From positions 138,844,734 through 138,908,733 of the forward strand of contig CM057462.1 in NCBI GenBank assembly GCA_030035585.1: a stretch of 64,000 bases of DNA, in the 5' to 3' direction. Below the pieces are notes generated by a model. The model was given only the letters and a program-made list of their open reading frames with translations. It was not told the origin of the DNA and did no database searches. Position numbers and translations under genes: made by a program. Positions 21,711 through 33,525 of this stretch are shown here, piece by piece (position 1 is the first letter of the stretch; each line of letters begins with the position of its first letter). Source of the stretch: Dugong dugon (taxonomy: Eukaryota > Chordata > Mammalia > Sirenia > Dugongidae).

Positions 21711-22135
21711 TGGTCCTCCATCATCAGGCTTCATGTCCTACTACTATCTTCCAAATGCCCATTGCTCCAACCACAGAACTATTTGCTATTTCTTGAACTC
21801 ACCCTGCTCTTTCACATCTGCACATCTTTGTTATTCTTACTCAGTTTGAATGCTTTTTCATCTCTTTCTTTGCTTATTAAAATTCTATTTATCTTCCAAG
21901 GGCCAACAAAAATGCTACTTTTCCTACAAAGCCTTTTCCCTATTCCTCAAATCAAAATAATGGTTTGCTCTCTTATCACAAGTTATGGTAGTTCACTTTT
22001 TCTGGTATTAAACATGTTCGTTTGAATAAATACTGCCCTAAAACGTAAGCGTCTTGATGGCAGGGGACATGAAACCCATCCATTTCCCCCTGTAGTGCCT
22101 GACACGGGGTAAGGATCGATAGCTCTTACAAGAGC
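21711..22135 (+). repeat. L2-type LINE 3' end
   Basis: This is pyrimidine-rich text ending with 'gtcttgatggcaggggacat' then 'tagtgcctgacacgg', the familiar terminal order of L2. It is on the plus strand and diverged. Confidence 0.5.
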
Positions 22136-23370
22136 CTCCACAAGGAACCACATCATGAGAAAATCAATTTATTTAGTTTATTATAATAAAAATGGCGATA
22201 TACCTGGTCTGATTGCATACATTAATCACCAGATCTACTAGAACTGAAGGACTTTTAGTTATTTCACATAATCATCCACGTCAAAGGATAAAAGTTGGAA
22301 AAGTTTCAGGAACAAATAAAAGGATGCATGCCTGAGCACTAGATGCTGGAAATACGTATATAACCTCCCAGTGAAACTACTTTGAAGGGGACAGCATTCT
22401 TTTTAGATGTATTTGTCCTATGGTTGTTACAAGGTCTTTCCTATTTCTAGAAGTGTGCCCTCAGTGATAGTTATGCTTTGTGTCTTTGGAAGAGTTTTGA
22501 CCATCTGAGATAGAAGGAAGGGCTACAAAGTCTAGTACCAGGTCACCTTAAGGTTCTGAGAGTCAGTGAGTCTCTGTGGCTTCAAATTCTTGACCACCAA
22601 AAGGAGGAATTGTATTTGATGAGCTCAGTGATGGAAGCAGCTCTGGGAAACACAATACAGTTGAAATTTTGTGCTTCGTTTGGACTGAATTACCCAATAC
22701 CACAATTGGGATTTTTCATTGTGGTATTTGGTCTTCTTTTTCTTTTGCGTGATCTTCTTTCACTAATGCTTCATGAGAACATTTTCATTCCTCAGTTTTT
22801 CTTCCCAGAATCTAAACTAGTCTTGAGTCACGTCATGCCTGGTTTGTGTTACCAGATTTCCAGCTGAGTATCATCCTCCTTAGACTTGCCTTTCTGCCAT
22901 GGTGAAGAATCCCCCTGGTGACTGTGGTATCCCACAGTTTGACCCTCTAACCCTTCTCTCCAATACATGACTCAGAATTTCCTGACCTGGTCTCCTCCCC
23001 TTCCTTTCCTTAAGATATTGCAAAAAGAAAATCATTCCTCCTTTATTGGGAAGTTCCTACTTCTCTCTACCTGTTCCGGACTTGCTTCAAAATCCACTTC
23101 TTCCAGGAGCACTTCTCTGATAAATTCTAACCCACAAAGTTGATTCTTATTTACATATTGTCTGAAAATTTGTATTTTCAGTTTTGGGGATTTATTGTAC
23201 AATTTCTTCTGTTGTAATTGTTCCAAAGCTATTTTGTCTTATCAGATGTATTACATCAGGTAAAGAGATGAACTTAAGATCTGATTCTTTGTGTCCTGTG
23301 GAACATGCCGCAACCCTTGTCATGTTGAAGTAATAAATACTAGTTCAGGATCATTTAGGGGGAGGGGCTG
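22136..23370. other. Mostly unassigned sequence
   Basis: I see no gene. A stretch at about 23070-23150 ('aaaatccacttcttccagga') resembles L2/L3 LINE text. An 85-codon frame at 22610-22867 has hydrophobic stretches but no known family and is probably chance. Confidence 0.3.
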
Positions 23371-23375
23371 GAGGT

Positions 23376-23404
23376 TGGCTTTTTTTTTTTTTTTTTTTTT
23401 TTTT
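23376..23404 (+). repeat. Poly(T) tract
   Basis: This is a run of about 28-29 T bases. It could be the tail of a minus-strand retroposed copy, but no recognisable body follows. Confidence 0.7.
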
Positions 23405-23858
23405 AGAAAAAGAGGTGACCCCATAGAGGAGGGTGAACTTCCCTCAAATTTGGGAAGGGTGGTTCGTGGTGGAAAATTCTGAGGGTGTCAGGGATGTGTA
23501 CTGCACTCTTTCAAAGCACCCCAGTAACTAATAAGACTACTGATGGGGAAGTGTGGAAGCCAGGGTAACTAAGCATTAAGAGTGGTGGCCTTTGGATCTA
23601 CAGCAGAAAATTTCAGTTTGGGTTTAGATCAGAGTAGTAGAGCAGATTTAATCTGACTTAGAAACAGAAAAAAAAAAAATAAGAATATGACACTTCTTGC
23701 ACCAGAATATAGTGGGATAATTCATGCATGCTATGTGTAAATTCCTTGGGGGTGAGAACCATGCCTTTTTATTCCACCTGGCCCATGTGATCTGCACGTA
23801 AACTGATGGGCCCACTCACTGGCTTGTACATATTTATAGCAACCAGCACTTCAGTGAA

Positions 23859-24026
23859 GCCCTGGTGGCACAGTGGTTAAGAGCTATGGCTGCTAACCGA
23901 AAGGTCAGCAGTTCAAATCCACCAGCTGTTCCTTATAAACTCTATGGAGCAGTTCTACTCTGTCCTGTAGGCTCTCTGTGAGTCAGAATTGACTGGATGG
24001 CGATGGTTTTTTTTTTTTTTTTTTTT
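23859..24026 (+). repeat. AfroSINE with T-run tail
   Basis: This is a plus-strand AfroSINE from 'gccctggtggcacagtggtt' to 'ggatggcgatgg' followed by 20 T bases. The T-rich end replaces the usual 'gtttggttttg' tail. Flanks (agcaacc and agcacaac) are only weakly alike. Confidence 0.88.
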
Positions 24027-24239
24027 AGCACAACAATATCTGTGTATAAATCACCATCAGAACAAATTGATGATTAGAAGATAGATATTAGGAAAAAAGG
24101 AGTGTATTTTTTATAGATTTTTTTCACCCCTTCACACCAGACCCCAAACCACAGCTGAATTTTCATAGTACTTGACCTCTTCTAAATTAATAAACTCATG
24201 ATACTGCTTTGGTTGTCCTGTAAATCAGGTGTTATCTTC

Positions 24240-25125
24240 ATTGACCAACAAATATTTGTTGAGCACCTACTAAGTTCCAGAGATTGGTGCAGATTCCTTC
24301 ATGCAGCTTTCATTCTAGGAGGGAGAGAGAGAGACCAAAACCAAAAACAAAACCCCAAAGTCAAAAACCAAACCAAAACAAAAAACCCAAAACATCACAA
24401 ATCAGTGAATTCTATGGTATGTTACAAAATACCACATACGGCAGATGTGGAGATTGGGAATGCGAGGCTTGGGGGAGTTTTAAGCAGGGTAGCTTGGCAG
24501 ACATCATTAAGAAGATGAAGCACAAGCACAGATTTTAAGTTGCCAGGCGAGATAGCCCTGTAGATATCTGGGGAAAGGGTGTTCCAGAACAAAAGCCAAT
24601 GTCAAGGCTAGAGGTGAGAGGTTGTTAGGCGTGTTCCAGAAACATCAAAGGGCCAGTGTGGCAAGAGTGAGAGTGGTAGGACAGGAAGTGGGGTGGGCCA
24701 GATCATGTCAGGCCTTGTAAGCCAGTGTAAGGACGTTGGCTTTATTCTGACAGATGTGGGGAACTCTTGGAGTGTTTTTAAGAGACAGGTGACACAATCT
24801 GACCAATGTTTTAAAGGAACACTCTGGCTGCTGAGTTAAGAATAAGCTGGTGGCAGGGTGAGTGCGGGAAGCAAGGGTGGAAGCACAGAGACCAGTTAGG
24901 AGGTTAATGCAGTAAATCCAGGCTGAAGGCGATAGTGGTTTGGACCAAGGTGATAGCAGTAGAGATAGTGAGAAGTTTTAAATTTATGGATGTATTTTAA
25001 AACTGGAGTCCATATGATTTCCTCTCAGACCAGATATGGGATCTAAAAGAAAGAGAAATCAAGGGTGAATTCAACTTTATAGACTGAGTAACTGAAAGGA
25101 TGGGAAAGACTGTGGAAAGATCAGG
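24240..25125 (-). repeat. Long L2 LINE fragment
   Basis: In reverse, this covers the L2 3' end ('caacaaatatttgttgagca' start) through 'gccagatcatgtcaggcctt', 'cactctggctgctgagttaa' and 'agaccagttaggaggttaat'. It extends nearly 900 bp. An A-rich/CA-rich patch lies at about 24330-24400. Confidence 0.7.
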
Positions 25126-26200
25126 TTTGCTGAGGGTGGGTGGGTGGGTGGCTGTGGGTTAGAATTTCAGGATTTCGGATTTGGACATAAGATGTTTTCC
25201 ATGTTTTTCTAATTTTCGACAGTTCTGTGAACACTCGTTCATCCTGTATTCATGTAAACTTGGTTAAGACCAATAAAACCACATTATGAGGCAGCCTCTG
25301 GGAGTGCCCTGTTCTACGTTGCCCTGGAGAGTAGAGTAGGGACAGGTGCTCCAGATATGGGCATCCTGTGGATTGGCACCTCTGAGAGTTCCAGGTCCCA
25401 GAACCCTGTCCAATGGGAGCAGCCCTCATGGGGTAGTTCCTAACCCATTCAGTGTTCTCTCCTGGAAATCCCAATGCTAGATAGAAGGTAAAGGCAAATT
25501 CAGAAGAAGCAGGAGAGGAAGAGAAGCAGGCGAGAGAGAGAAGCTGGTTCCTAGAAATGGCAGAATCACCAGAAGGAGAATCAGAGATGCTTGCTTCTGA
25601 GGGAAAGATGTGATGGCAGGTCTCCAGGATTGCCATTGAATTCCCAAACAGTGAGCAACATTTATTTATTTATTTATCGAGTTCCTCATGAGGTCTTGGT
25701 CTGCAGTGCTGACCTACTTTCTGGCCTTCTCCATGGAGATTTACAATATTAACATCTAACACTGCAAGTAACCTAATATGTAGGTTATTTGTAGTAGGGA
25801 AGAGCCTAAGTTAAAATGACCTGAGAAATTAAACAGAGATGGCAAGAGAGAGTTGAAGCTTTGCATTCCAAAGAGAAAAAGTGTGATTCATAACTATAAG
25901 GATTATAAAGAAATACATCTAATTACTTGTTTCTTAGTACATTTGTCCTAAATCCTGGGGAGGACACAGGAATGGCTTCTGTCATATGCATCTTCATATA
26001 TCTTAGTGTTTCATGCTTCTAAATTAGATTCTCTTATCTCTTTTTCTTGTAGATTCCACATCCTCTTTCCTCCCAGTTTTTCTCTTTCTTTCTTCTTTTC
26101 TCACTCCGTTAACTTTTTTTCCCCCTAACTTGACAACTTTTCCGACCTTCAGCTGTAGCTCTGCTGTGCTGCTCTCAACTATGAGTAGTCCTCTTGAGGA
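25126..26200. other. No recognised gene; short simple repeats
   Basis: A GGGT run lies at about 25136-25152 and an ATTT run at about 25661-25676. A minus-strand frame of 128 codons (25250-25636) has no known domain. The same stretch may be an LTR-type repeat that I cannot name. Confidence 0.35.
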
Positions 26201-26214
26201 TTTCGCTAGAAGTG

Positions 26215-26275
26215 GGTGCTTATGTAATTGCTCAGAAAGGATTCAATAAATATTTGTAGAATGAACAAATGACTT
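26215..26275 (+). repeat. L2/MIR-type end fragment
   Basis: The 'ggattcaataaatatttgta' followed by 'gaatgaacaaatgac' text is the common terminal block of L2-related elements. Confidence 0.45.
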
Positions 26276-26459
26276 TATCTTTTCTCCTGCGCAAGCTTGG
26301 AAAAGATGGACTTAGTTATGACAGAGATAAGGTAAAGCTCGTCCAGAAAGGCTAAGCCTGAATGATCACATTGCTTACTACTCAAAAACTTCCATGCTTC
26401 CACATTACGGTCCTTGTCACGGTCTGTTATGGAAAAGGTGGTATGTGTCTTTCTCTATG

Positions 26460-26575
26460 TAGGATTTATAGGTTTCTTAAGTGCAGAAACTAAGTCCTAT
26501 TCATCTCTGTATCTGTATTCTGACTGTGCCTTGCATGCAGTAGGCACATAATAAATGAGCCGAGTATTATTTGAA
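26460..26575 (+). repeat. L2 3' end
   Basis: 'tcctattcatctctgtatct' then 'gcatgcagtaggcacataat' and 'aaatgag' match the end of L2 on the plus strand. Confidence 0.5.
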
Positions 26576-27478
26576 AAGATTGGGATGAGTTGCTTATGTT
26601 GGACATTGCATAGTTTAACGTCGTAGGTATGGGAATCAGCTTCTGCCCTGGAGCAGCAACTTCCGAAAGAGAAAATATCCTTTTATCTTGTAAAGTTATA
26701 GCCTGCTGATGACACCATAGGCAGCTGAGGAAACCATGATTAAGTCTCAGGAAACAGAAAAGGAAGATAAGACACAATTTAACTTAATGAGTCCGGATGG
26801 GTGGACCTGGTGTTAAAGACTTCTGATGTCAGGACCAACCTGACTCATAAACTGCTCTATTGAATAACATCCTTTTACTTCCCAATCTTCAGCCACTTAA
26901 AATATTTTACCTTGATGTCCTCTCTCCCATACCGACTCCTGGACCTTATGATGTTTTGTGAGAATCTACAGAAGCATCTGTTTCTCAGATTTCCCCGAAC
27001 TGGTTGTAAGGTGTTTTCTCATGAATTCAAAGGAGACTCACATTGTTCTGGATGGCACTGCTGTCTCCAAATGGATATTTCTACCCAATCATAGTCTAAA
27101 AGGTCATGTGTGAAATAATTCAGTCAGCCAATTAATAGAAAGGAAAATAAAGAACAGAAGTCAAATATTTGCATGGTTCTAAAGCTAACCTTTTTTCCCG
27201 GTTGGGACCAGGCTGCTTGACCTCATAAATATCCAGCTTCATACTTATTAGAAAGCCACCATTTCCTTAGTTGTATCTGTCTGCAATCATCAATCCCTGA
27301 TGGCTTGGCAAGGGTGCGAGAATACAAAGCAGGGCTTTCTGAGAATTATTTCTAGGTGTTTTCTGGACAACGATAAAAAAGAGTTAAAAGAATGAATAGG
27401 CTGGATGGCTGGGGTGGGAGGGGGATTAGATGACGAGGGGTCGTCTGTCCTTTATTTCTACATATGCCAAGAAAGAGT
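26576..27478. other. Repeat-poor sequence
   Basis: No repeat family or gene was recognised. No long frame, RNA gene or CpG cluster is visible. Confidence 0.35.
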
Positions 27479-27622
27479 TTCATTCATTTATTCAACAAAC
27501 GTTTAGTGAGCTCCCATTATTGCCAGGGACTGTTCTAGACACTAGAGGTACCTCAGTGAACAAAACAGAAAAAAAATCACTGCCTCATGGAACTTATATT
27601 CTAGTGGGGGAGGTTCTTTCTG
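27479..27622 (-). repeat. L2 fragment
   Basis: The reversed L2 start is clear: 'cattcatttattcaacaaac', 'gccagggactgttctagaca', 'ttatattctagtggggga'. The 142-codon frame at 27430-27858 runs through it and is therefore not a gene. Confidence 0.7.
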
Positions 27623-27899
27623 CCATCCATTTCCTTCTCCCTTGTGAGCAAGGGGCAAGCTTGTCAGACAAACCTGAGAAGGAAGAGAAGATGTATTCCA
27701 GTTTCTGCCTCTGCTTTCGTCATCCTTTTCTCTCTACTCAAGTGTCCGAGGGTCCCATGATTTTCATGGAGACCCTTCCTGTAAATAAAGAAAGAGCTGA
27801 GAAAGTAATCTCCACAATTTTCGCTTTCATAAAGGATGCCCAGAAAGGGTGTTGCTAACTCCTTCAGAGGAATGAACCCAGGTCATTATTTCCTACCAG

Positions 27900-28860
27900 A
27901 ACCAGAATCTTCTTTTTCCCTACTTTTGTGGAGGACTCTATTGCTCCATCAAGCAGCTAGGATCAAGATCTGACGCTCATCCTTGATTTCTTTCTCTTTT
28001 CACTTTCGTATCCCATCATTTGTCAAGATCTGCGAACACTACATCTCATGTCTTTCTCATTCCCACCGCTACCCCTAATAGCCTACTCCCTCACATATAC
28101 TGTTGTAAATAGTCTCCTAACTCCTGTCTCTCTTCTCTCAAATTTATCCTCCTCGATTTTTTTTTTTTGTAAAGCAAAAAGAAAGTTTTATTCAGCATAT
28201 ATTCAAAAAGGCAAAAGTGGGAAAATGGACATGCATGCTGCTAGAGCCATGTCTGCCTGAGTCCAAAGAATATTACAGAACAAGCAAGAACGGGAAAACG
28301 GACAAGCGTGCTGTCACAACCGTGTCTGCCCGAGTCCCCTCCTCAATGTTTTTATATTTACTATTCAAGAGCCAGCTTTGGTCTTGTCACTTCTTTGCCT
28401 TTCAAAAGCCTTCATTGACCTCCCATTTTATAGATACCCTGACACTCTCCTACTTCTGTTCTAAATAAACTTGTAAAATTTCGGCTTCAGTCCTTACTCT
28501 TTATTTGTCCTAAGCTCCTGCCTTAGAATACGACTTAACCACTCCTGGCATAGGCCCCATGTTTTCTAGCCACTCAGTCTTGGCTCCCATTCTTCCTTTC
28601 TTTTGGAATTCCCCCTTCCCATCTGCCATGTGAAATTCTACACGTTCGTTAAGATAGAGTCCAAATTCTACTTCTTTCCTAAAGTCTTTCCTGATCCCCT
28701 ATTGAATAGGATTTCTCCTTTGGCGCTTTCTCTCCCAGGGTGGCTCTGCCTCTTATTTGTCTCCTCTCCTCAACTAGTCACCAGGTCCTTGAAGCAGGCC
28801 TCATGAGCGCCACATCTTTGCATCCATCTTATTGCTTTACCTACAGCAGATGCTTTGCAA
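27900..28860 (+). repeat. L2 LINE, split by a retrocopy
   Basis: This is plus-strand L2 text. It runs from 'ctgacgctcatccttgattt' through 'tatcctcctcgat', then on to 'cttaagcaggcctcatgag'-like terminal text near 28790-28860. It is interrupted at 28158-28337 by a polyadenylated insertion. Confidence 0.5.
28158..28337 (-). mobile_element. Unidentified polyadenylated retrocopy with internal tandem repeat
   Basis: Read on the minus strand, about 170 bp end with AATAAA, 18 or so further bases and a poly(A) tail (the T-run at 28158-28168 on plus). Near-identical direct repeats cctcctcgat (28148-28157) and cctcctcaat (28338-28347) flank it, so it was inserted by target-primed reverse transcription. 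It carries two copies of a 46-bp block starting at 28219 and 28292 (73-bp spacing, about 80% identity). I do not recognise its source. An LTR-derived transcript or a noncoding RNA are both possible. Confidence 0.6.
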
Positions 28861-28869
28861 ACATCTGCT

Positions 28870-29290
28870 GGATTATGGAGTCAAGGGTGTTTGAAACACC
28901 CGGGAGAGTTGGTGAGGTTCAATGTGTATTATTTTTTCGTTGGGGTCAGGTGGGGTGCAGGGGCGTCTATTTTTTGGGGAGGGTCAGGAGGACTATGTAA
29001 GTCACCTTTGTTGGACTTGAGGTCAGCGTCAGGTCTGAAATGTTTCCGTTGGGAAATGAGGCAAAGAGGGCTTGTGTTCGCGGAGATGAAGGGACAATCC
29101 TTTGCTATAATCCTGAGGTGGGGGAATTCCAGTTCTGTATTTACTGTTCATAGAAGGCCTGACAAATAAGAAGTACTGAATAATGTCACCTAACGTTTCC
29201 CCTGGGGTTTGAATTAACCAAAATAGTGGAGAGAGAACACTTGTTTTCTAAATTCTGTCATGTACAGGCACTATGCTTGATTCTTTACAT
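28870..29290. other. No recognised feature
   Basis: This G-rich plus-strand stretch has two overlapping open frames of 86-104 codons. Neither has a domain I know. Confidence 0.3.
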
Positions 29291-29294
29291 TCAA

Positions 29295-29690
29295 CAACAA
29301 TAATAGCTAACACCTTTTGGCTGCTTACTATGTGCCAGGCACTGTTCTCAGTTCTTGTGTTAACCCATTTCATTCTCATAACAACATCATGAGTAGGTGC
29401 TATTATTATGAGAAACTTGAGGCTCAGAGAGGATAAATAACTTGTCCAAAGTCACACAGCTGGTAAGAAGAGGCTTGGAACACAGGAAGTCTGGCGCCAA
29501 GGAGTGGTTCTTAATCCCTCTCCTGTGCTGAATTTCATTCGATCCTTATAACCACCCACAAGGCAGATGATACTACCTTCATTTTACAGGTGAGAAAACT
29601 GAGTCTCTGAGAGCTTAAATGACTTCCCCATAGATGCACATCTAGTAAATGATTGACCTAGGATTCCAGGTCAGTTTCTCCAGTTGCCAC
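29295..29690 (-). repeat. Two adjacent MIR SINEs
   Basis: The MIR core occurs twice in reverse: about 29300-29500 ('gaaacttgaggctcagagag', 'cacacagctggtaagaag') and about 29525-29685 ('attttacaggtgagaaaact', 'gatgcacatctagtaaatg'). Both are diverged and in the same orientation. Confidence 0.75.
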
Positions 29691-30618
29691 AGGAGCATTC
29701 AGGAGGTATTTTTTTTTTCCTCTGGTTACAGTCTGTAATGAATCATTACCCTCTTTCGAAAAGAGTCAAGAAGACTGGAGGAATTATTCCAGGCTGAGGC
29801 CCAGCAAACAGCTCCCTAGAACACACAAAAGGACTTCATCCAGGAGAAATCCTTATGCCCTTATCTTTTATGGTTATTAGAGCGACAATGATTCAAGCTC
29901 AATAGATTTCCTGGAAATGAGTGCCCAATTTGGGGGTTAACGGCATCACACGCACTGCTGGGTCAGTGAGTGGCCTCGCTGGCTGTGAAGTCTCAGGAAA
30001 TACCCAGAAAGTTGATCATAGCTGCTTGGAGAAGGATGTTCCTGTCCCGGGTTTCCACATGTGTCCCCCTAGGACTTTGGAAAGTCAATTTGATTTATTT
30101 ATTAAGCGGGAAATGCTCTATATAACTTCTGCTCCATTATGTTCTTACCTCCTGATAATGTCTCCCAGATGAGATTACACTCCAAAGTGGAGAACTTTTG
30201 TGTAGGCGAGATTTCTACAGGCAGCACAGCCAATGGCAATGTCATTTATGTGGAGAAATGTCCATTACTCATCACATAATTAATAAAATGACTTCTTTTA
30301 TTCCTTCGGTATCTTGAGTATTATTTTTAAACATAGATTCTCTCTGTTGGGAAGGTTTCAGTGTGGCCCTGATTAAAGGTGGGAGATGAACCAGGTGCCC
30401 TCTTAGCTGCCCTCTGATCCCCAGGGTTCTATAAAAGCCTGGAGGCAAAGAAAATGGACCTAATTCGAAACTGTCTTTGATAGTCAGAGCTCAAATAGAG
30501 TTACTATCTAGTTACTATGTAGTATAACTTGGTCCATTCTGACCAAGAAATGTGGCTTTGAGGTCCAATGGAACAATAAATGATGATGGTGGGTGGGAGG
30601 CAGTGTTTTCAAAGTATA
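29691..30618. other. Repeat-poor sequence, possible conserved block
   Basis: No gene was recognised. The segment about 30180-30310 is AT-rich with words such as cataattaataaaatgact. It is a weak candidate for a conserved noncoding element. The 83-codon frame at 29921-30172 is unrecognised. Confidence 0.35.
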
Positions 30619-31080
30619 CAGTCAGCCCTCCGTATCTATGGATCAAAAATATTCAGAAAAAAAAAAGACAGATCCAAAAAGCAAAACTTGAATTTGCTGG
30701 GCACGGAAAACTACGCTGAATCCACGAGAATGAAACGATGCGTAGGCATCCCCTGCTGTAGCCTCCCGTTGTTTCACAGATCCTCAGTCTCTCTCCAGCA
30801 CTGGTTGTTGGAGCTGGGAAAGACTGAGAAAGCATTAAGTGTTAAATGTAAGCATTAACAACTATTTACATAGCATTTACATTGTATAAGGTATTATAAG
30901 TAATCTAAAGATGATTTAAAGGATACAGGGGGAAGTGCGTAGGTTATATGCAACTACTATGCCATTTTCTATAAGGTACTTGAGCATCTGTGGATTTTAG
31001 AAAATGGACTTGAGCACTGGAGTATTTTGGTACGGGGGCGCCCTGGAGCCAATCCCCCAAGGATACTGAAGGGCTACTGT
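30619..31080 (-). mobile_element. Tigger/MER2-type DNA transposon
   Basis: The ends are imperfect inverted repeats: cagtcagccctccgtatct at 30619 and 'ggatactgaagggctactgt' ending at 31080. TA precedes the left end, the target site of TcMar-Tigger elements. The middle ('aactatttacatagcattta', 'gtgcgtaggttatatgcaa') matches MER2. About 150-190 bp between 30655 and 30845 is extra relative to MER2 as I remember it, so a related longer Tigger is also possible. Confidence 0.78.
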
Positions 31081-32277
31081 CCTTAAAGCCACACTTTTGG
31101 AGATGCTATGAACGGCGCAAAGAAGGACAGGGACACATTTAAAGATAGGCATATATCTGGAATTTGGGCTTGATAAAGAAGTTGGATTAAAAATTAGTGT
31201 GCAATAATGAATGGTGGGCTAAGTAAATCTGCAAAGTACAAACGAAGCCAGTTGTGTGGTAAATGGTCTCTTTTTAGTTAACACCCAGAGGGCAGCTCTT
31301 TTCAGTGAGATGAGTTACTCTAAACCAACGTGTTCTCAACTGGAGGGGAACCTCTCTCCCTCTATCTTTGGAACCTTGAAGAGATTCAGGCCCATAAGGT
31401 TGGAGTTGGTGGGAACATACAATTGAGGTACTTCTGACTTTCTATTTGTGCCATAGACATCAAAAGTAGCTTGCTTGTGGACAAAGCTGTAGAAATATTT
31501 GAGAGAGCTCTTACAAGATAAGCCTCCTCATTTTATTTTCCTTTCTCCCTGCTCACCTTAGGCTTTTTAACGAGTGGGTTCCAGGATGTTAGATAATGTA
31601 GATTCGAAAACACCATTTGAAACAAGAGTAGACAATCCTTTACTGCTCCTGGCATTTTTGAGGACCTTTCAGCAAAAGGGGAACTCTGATGCTGGTAATG
31701 GGTGAGAAAAGGATGTGTGGGCCAAGGTTATACTTGTAAGATGGTGGGTCTGGTGGTCTACACTTTACATCCTGGGAATGAATGTTCAGTGCGTGTCAAG
31801 GAGATGATTTTTGATGACTGATGTACTATGATGTTTAGATCTAAAGGAGCTTGTTTTAAAAAATTAAATAATGAGAATCTCCTTTTGGAATCCTTGATTT
31901 CCTTTTTTTTAATCCAAATTCCAGTCACATACAAAGGCAAAGCCTCAGAAATGGCTCCACAGAAAAAAAGTGAAGCCACATAATCCAGACACTTAGTTTG
32001 AAAAAAAAAGATACTTGATCCTTAACAGCCATGGAAGATATACGCATACACTCAACCATTCCAATTATCTTCAGAAAAGCTTGCTCAATGGTCTTATGAA
32101 AGATGATTGATTGGACCTCTGGGTTGGGTGATCACCATCAGTGCCTTTCCCCTGTAGTTCCCTCTTGCATCTCCATGGGCTCTGTCTTCTGGCTATTGAC
32201 TGATCTGTCAATTTGGTCCTCCAGGAAGTAGAAGGTAAGATGGAGTTAGGAGTACAAGAGGCTTATTGGAGGGGGGG
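31081..32277. other. No recognised feature
   Basis: This is unique-looking sequence without a gene or repeat I can name. It ends with a G-rich run just before the LTR. Confidence 0.35.
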
Positions 32278-32758
32278 TGTCGTGGCTTGAATTGTGTCCC
32301 CCCAAAACATCTGTCAACTTGGCTAGGTCATGATTCCCAGTGCTGTATTATTGTGTGTTGTAAATGCTATCACTATGATGTACTAAGATGGATTAGTGGC
32401 AGTTATATTGATGAGGTCTACAAGATTAGATAGTGTCTTAAGCCAATCTCTTTTGAGATATTAAAGAGAGAAGCGAGCAGAGAGACAGGGGGACCTCATA
32501 CCACCAAGAGAACAGTGCCAGAAGCAGAGGGTGTCCTTTGGACCTGAGGTTCCTGTGCTGAGATGCTCCCAAACCAAGGGAAGACGGATGCATCACAAGG
32601 ACCTTACTCCAGAGCCGAAACAGAGAGAAAGCCTTCCCCTGGAGCTGACGCCCTAAATTTGGATTTCAAGCCTACTACACTGTAAGAGAATAAACCTCTC
32701 CTTGTTAAAGCCATCCACTTGTGGTATTTCTGTTATAGCAGCACTAGATAACTAAGTC
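32278..32758 (+). mobile_element. Solo MaLR-type LTR
   Basis: This is a 480-bp LTR on the plus strand. It begins tgtcgtggcttgaattgtgt and ends 'gataactaagtcg'. The order matches the LTR at 19522-20002 in reverse, including 'agagagaagcgagcagagag', 'accaccaagagaacagtgcc' and the polyadenylation signal 'gagaataaacctc'. G runs on both sides may be the duplicated target. No internal region is present. Confidence 0.75.
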
Positions 32759-33525
32759 GGGGGTAATGTTTGTGAAAGATAAAAGGGAGAAGAAGCAGGA
32801 TTGGGCAGGGAAAGCCTCAGACTGGGATACAGATCTGACAGTCTTGGCAAACCCAATTAAGAGTTCTCAAGCAAAGGTTGCCAGTAGAGAAGTCTCATAT
32901 TAAGCAGAAATTACCAAGCCCTAGTTTCCCTGCTTAACTGAATCATTGGCTGGGTGCCGCCAGGAAAGAGCATGGCTAAGATTCCAAAGCCTATGTGAAT
33001 CCTGAAGTTGCTAACAGCTATAAGCTGTCAGCTAACTGTACTCCTTCCAGCTGATCACAAGTTCCTTTTCCAAAGGAGATCCAAGCAGTGCACCTTCATA
33101 GCTGCCACAGCTGGCACTGTGGTTGGGAGGCCCTCTTGCTATTGTCAACCTCACGTTTTCATCTTTTGGGCCATCCCACGTCTGCATTCATAATGTGGGG
33201 TAAAAACCGTACTGGACGATGAGTCTGAAGGCCACCAGGGTACTACTTACTGCTGTTTTGCTAAAAAGATTGGAACCATGGGCAATTTGTGCCACTTGTC
33301 TGCGTCTCTGTGAAAACTCTAAGGTACCTCCCAATCGCGGCACTTCAAAGTATACGACTTGTTCTGGGATTGCTAGACTCTAGCACCCTGGGCCTATGAT
33401 GATATCTTCCAGGAAGCAGTGGTTCTCCTTCCATGGCCTAAGAGTTGTAAATGATGGTGTTCGATGTCCTTCAAATGCTCGTTGGTCTCACCTACTCTTG
33501 CTCCTTTTCAGTTTATGTGGACCCA
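32759..33525. other. No recognised feature
   Basis: No repeat, RNA gene or coding signature was recognised. Confidence 0.3.

Noticed and set aside
25250..25636. 128-codon open frame on minus
   Set aside because: No recognisable motif, no start context or conservation evidence. Its composition fits chance or a repeat.
27430..27858. 142-codon open frame on plus
   Set aside because: The frame runs through reversed L2 sequence (27479-27622), with no domain or splice context.
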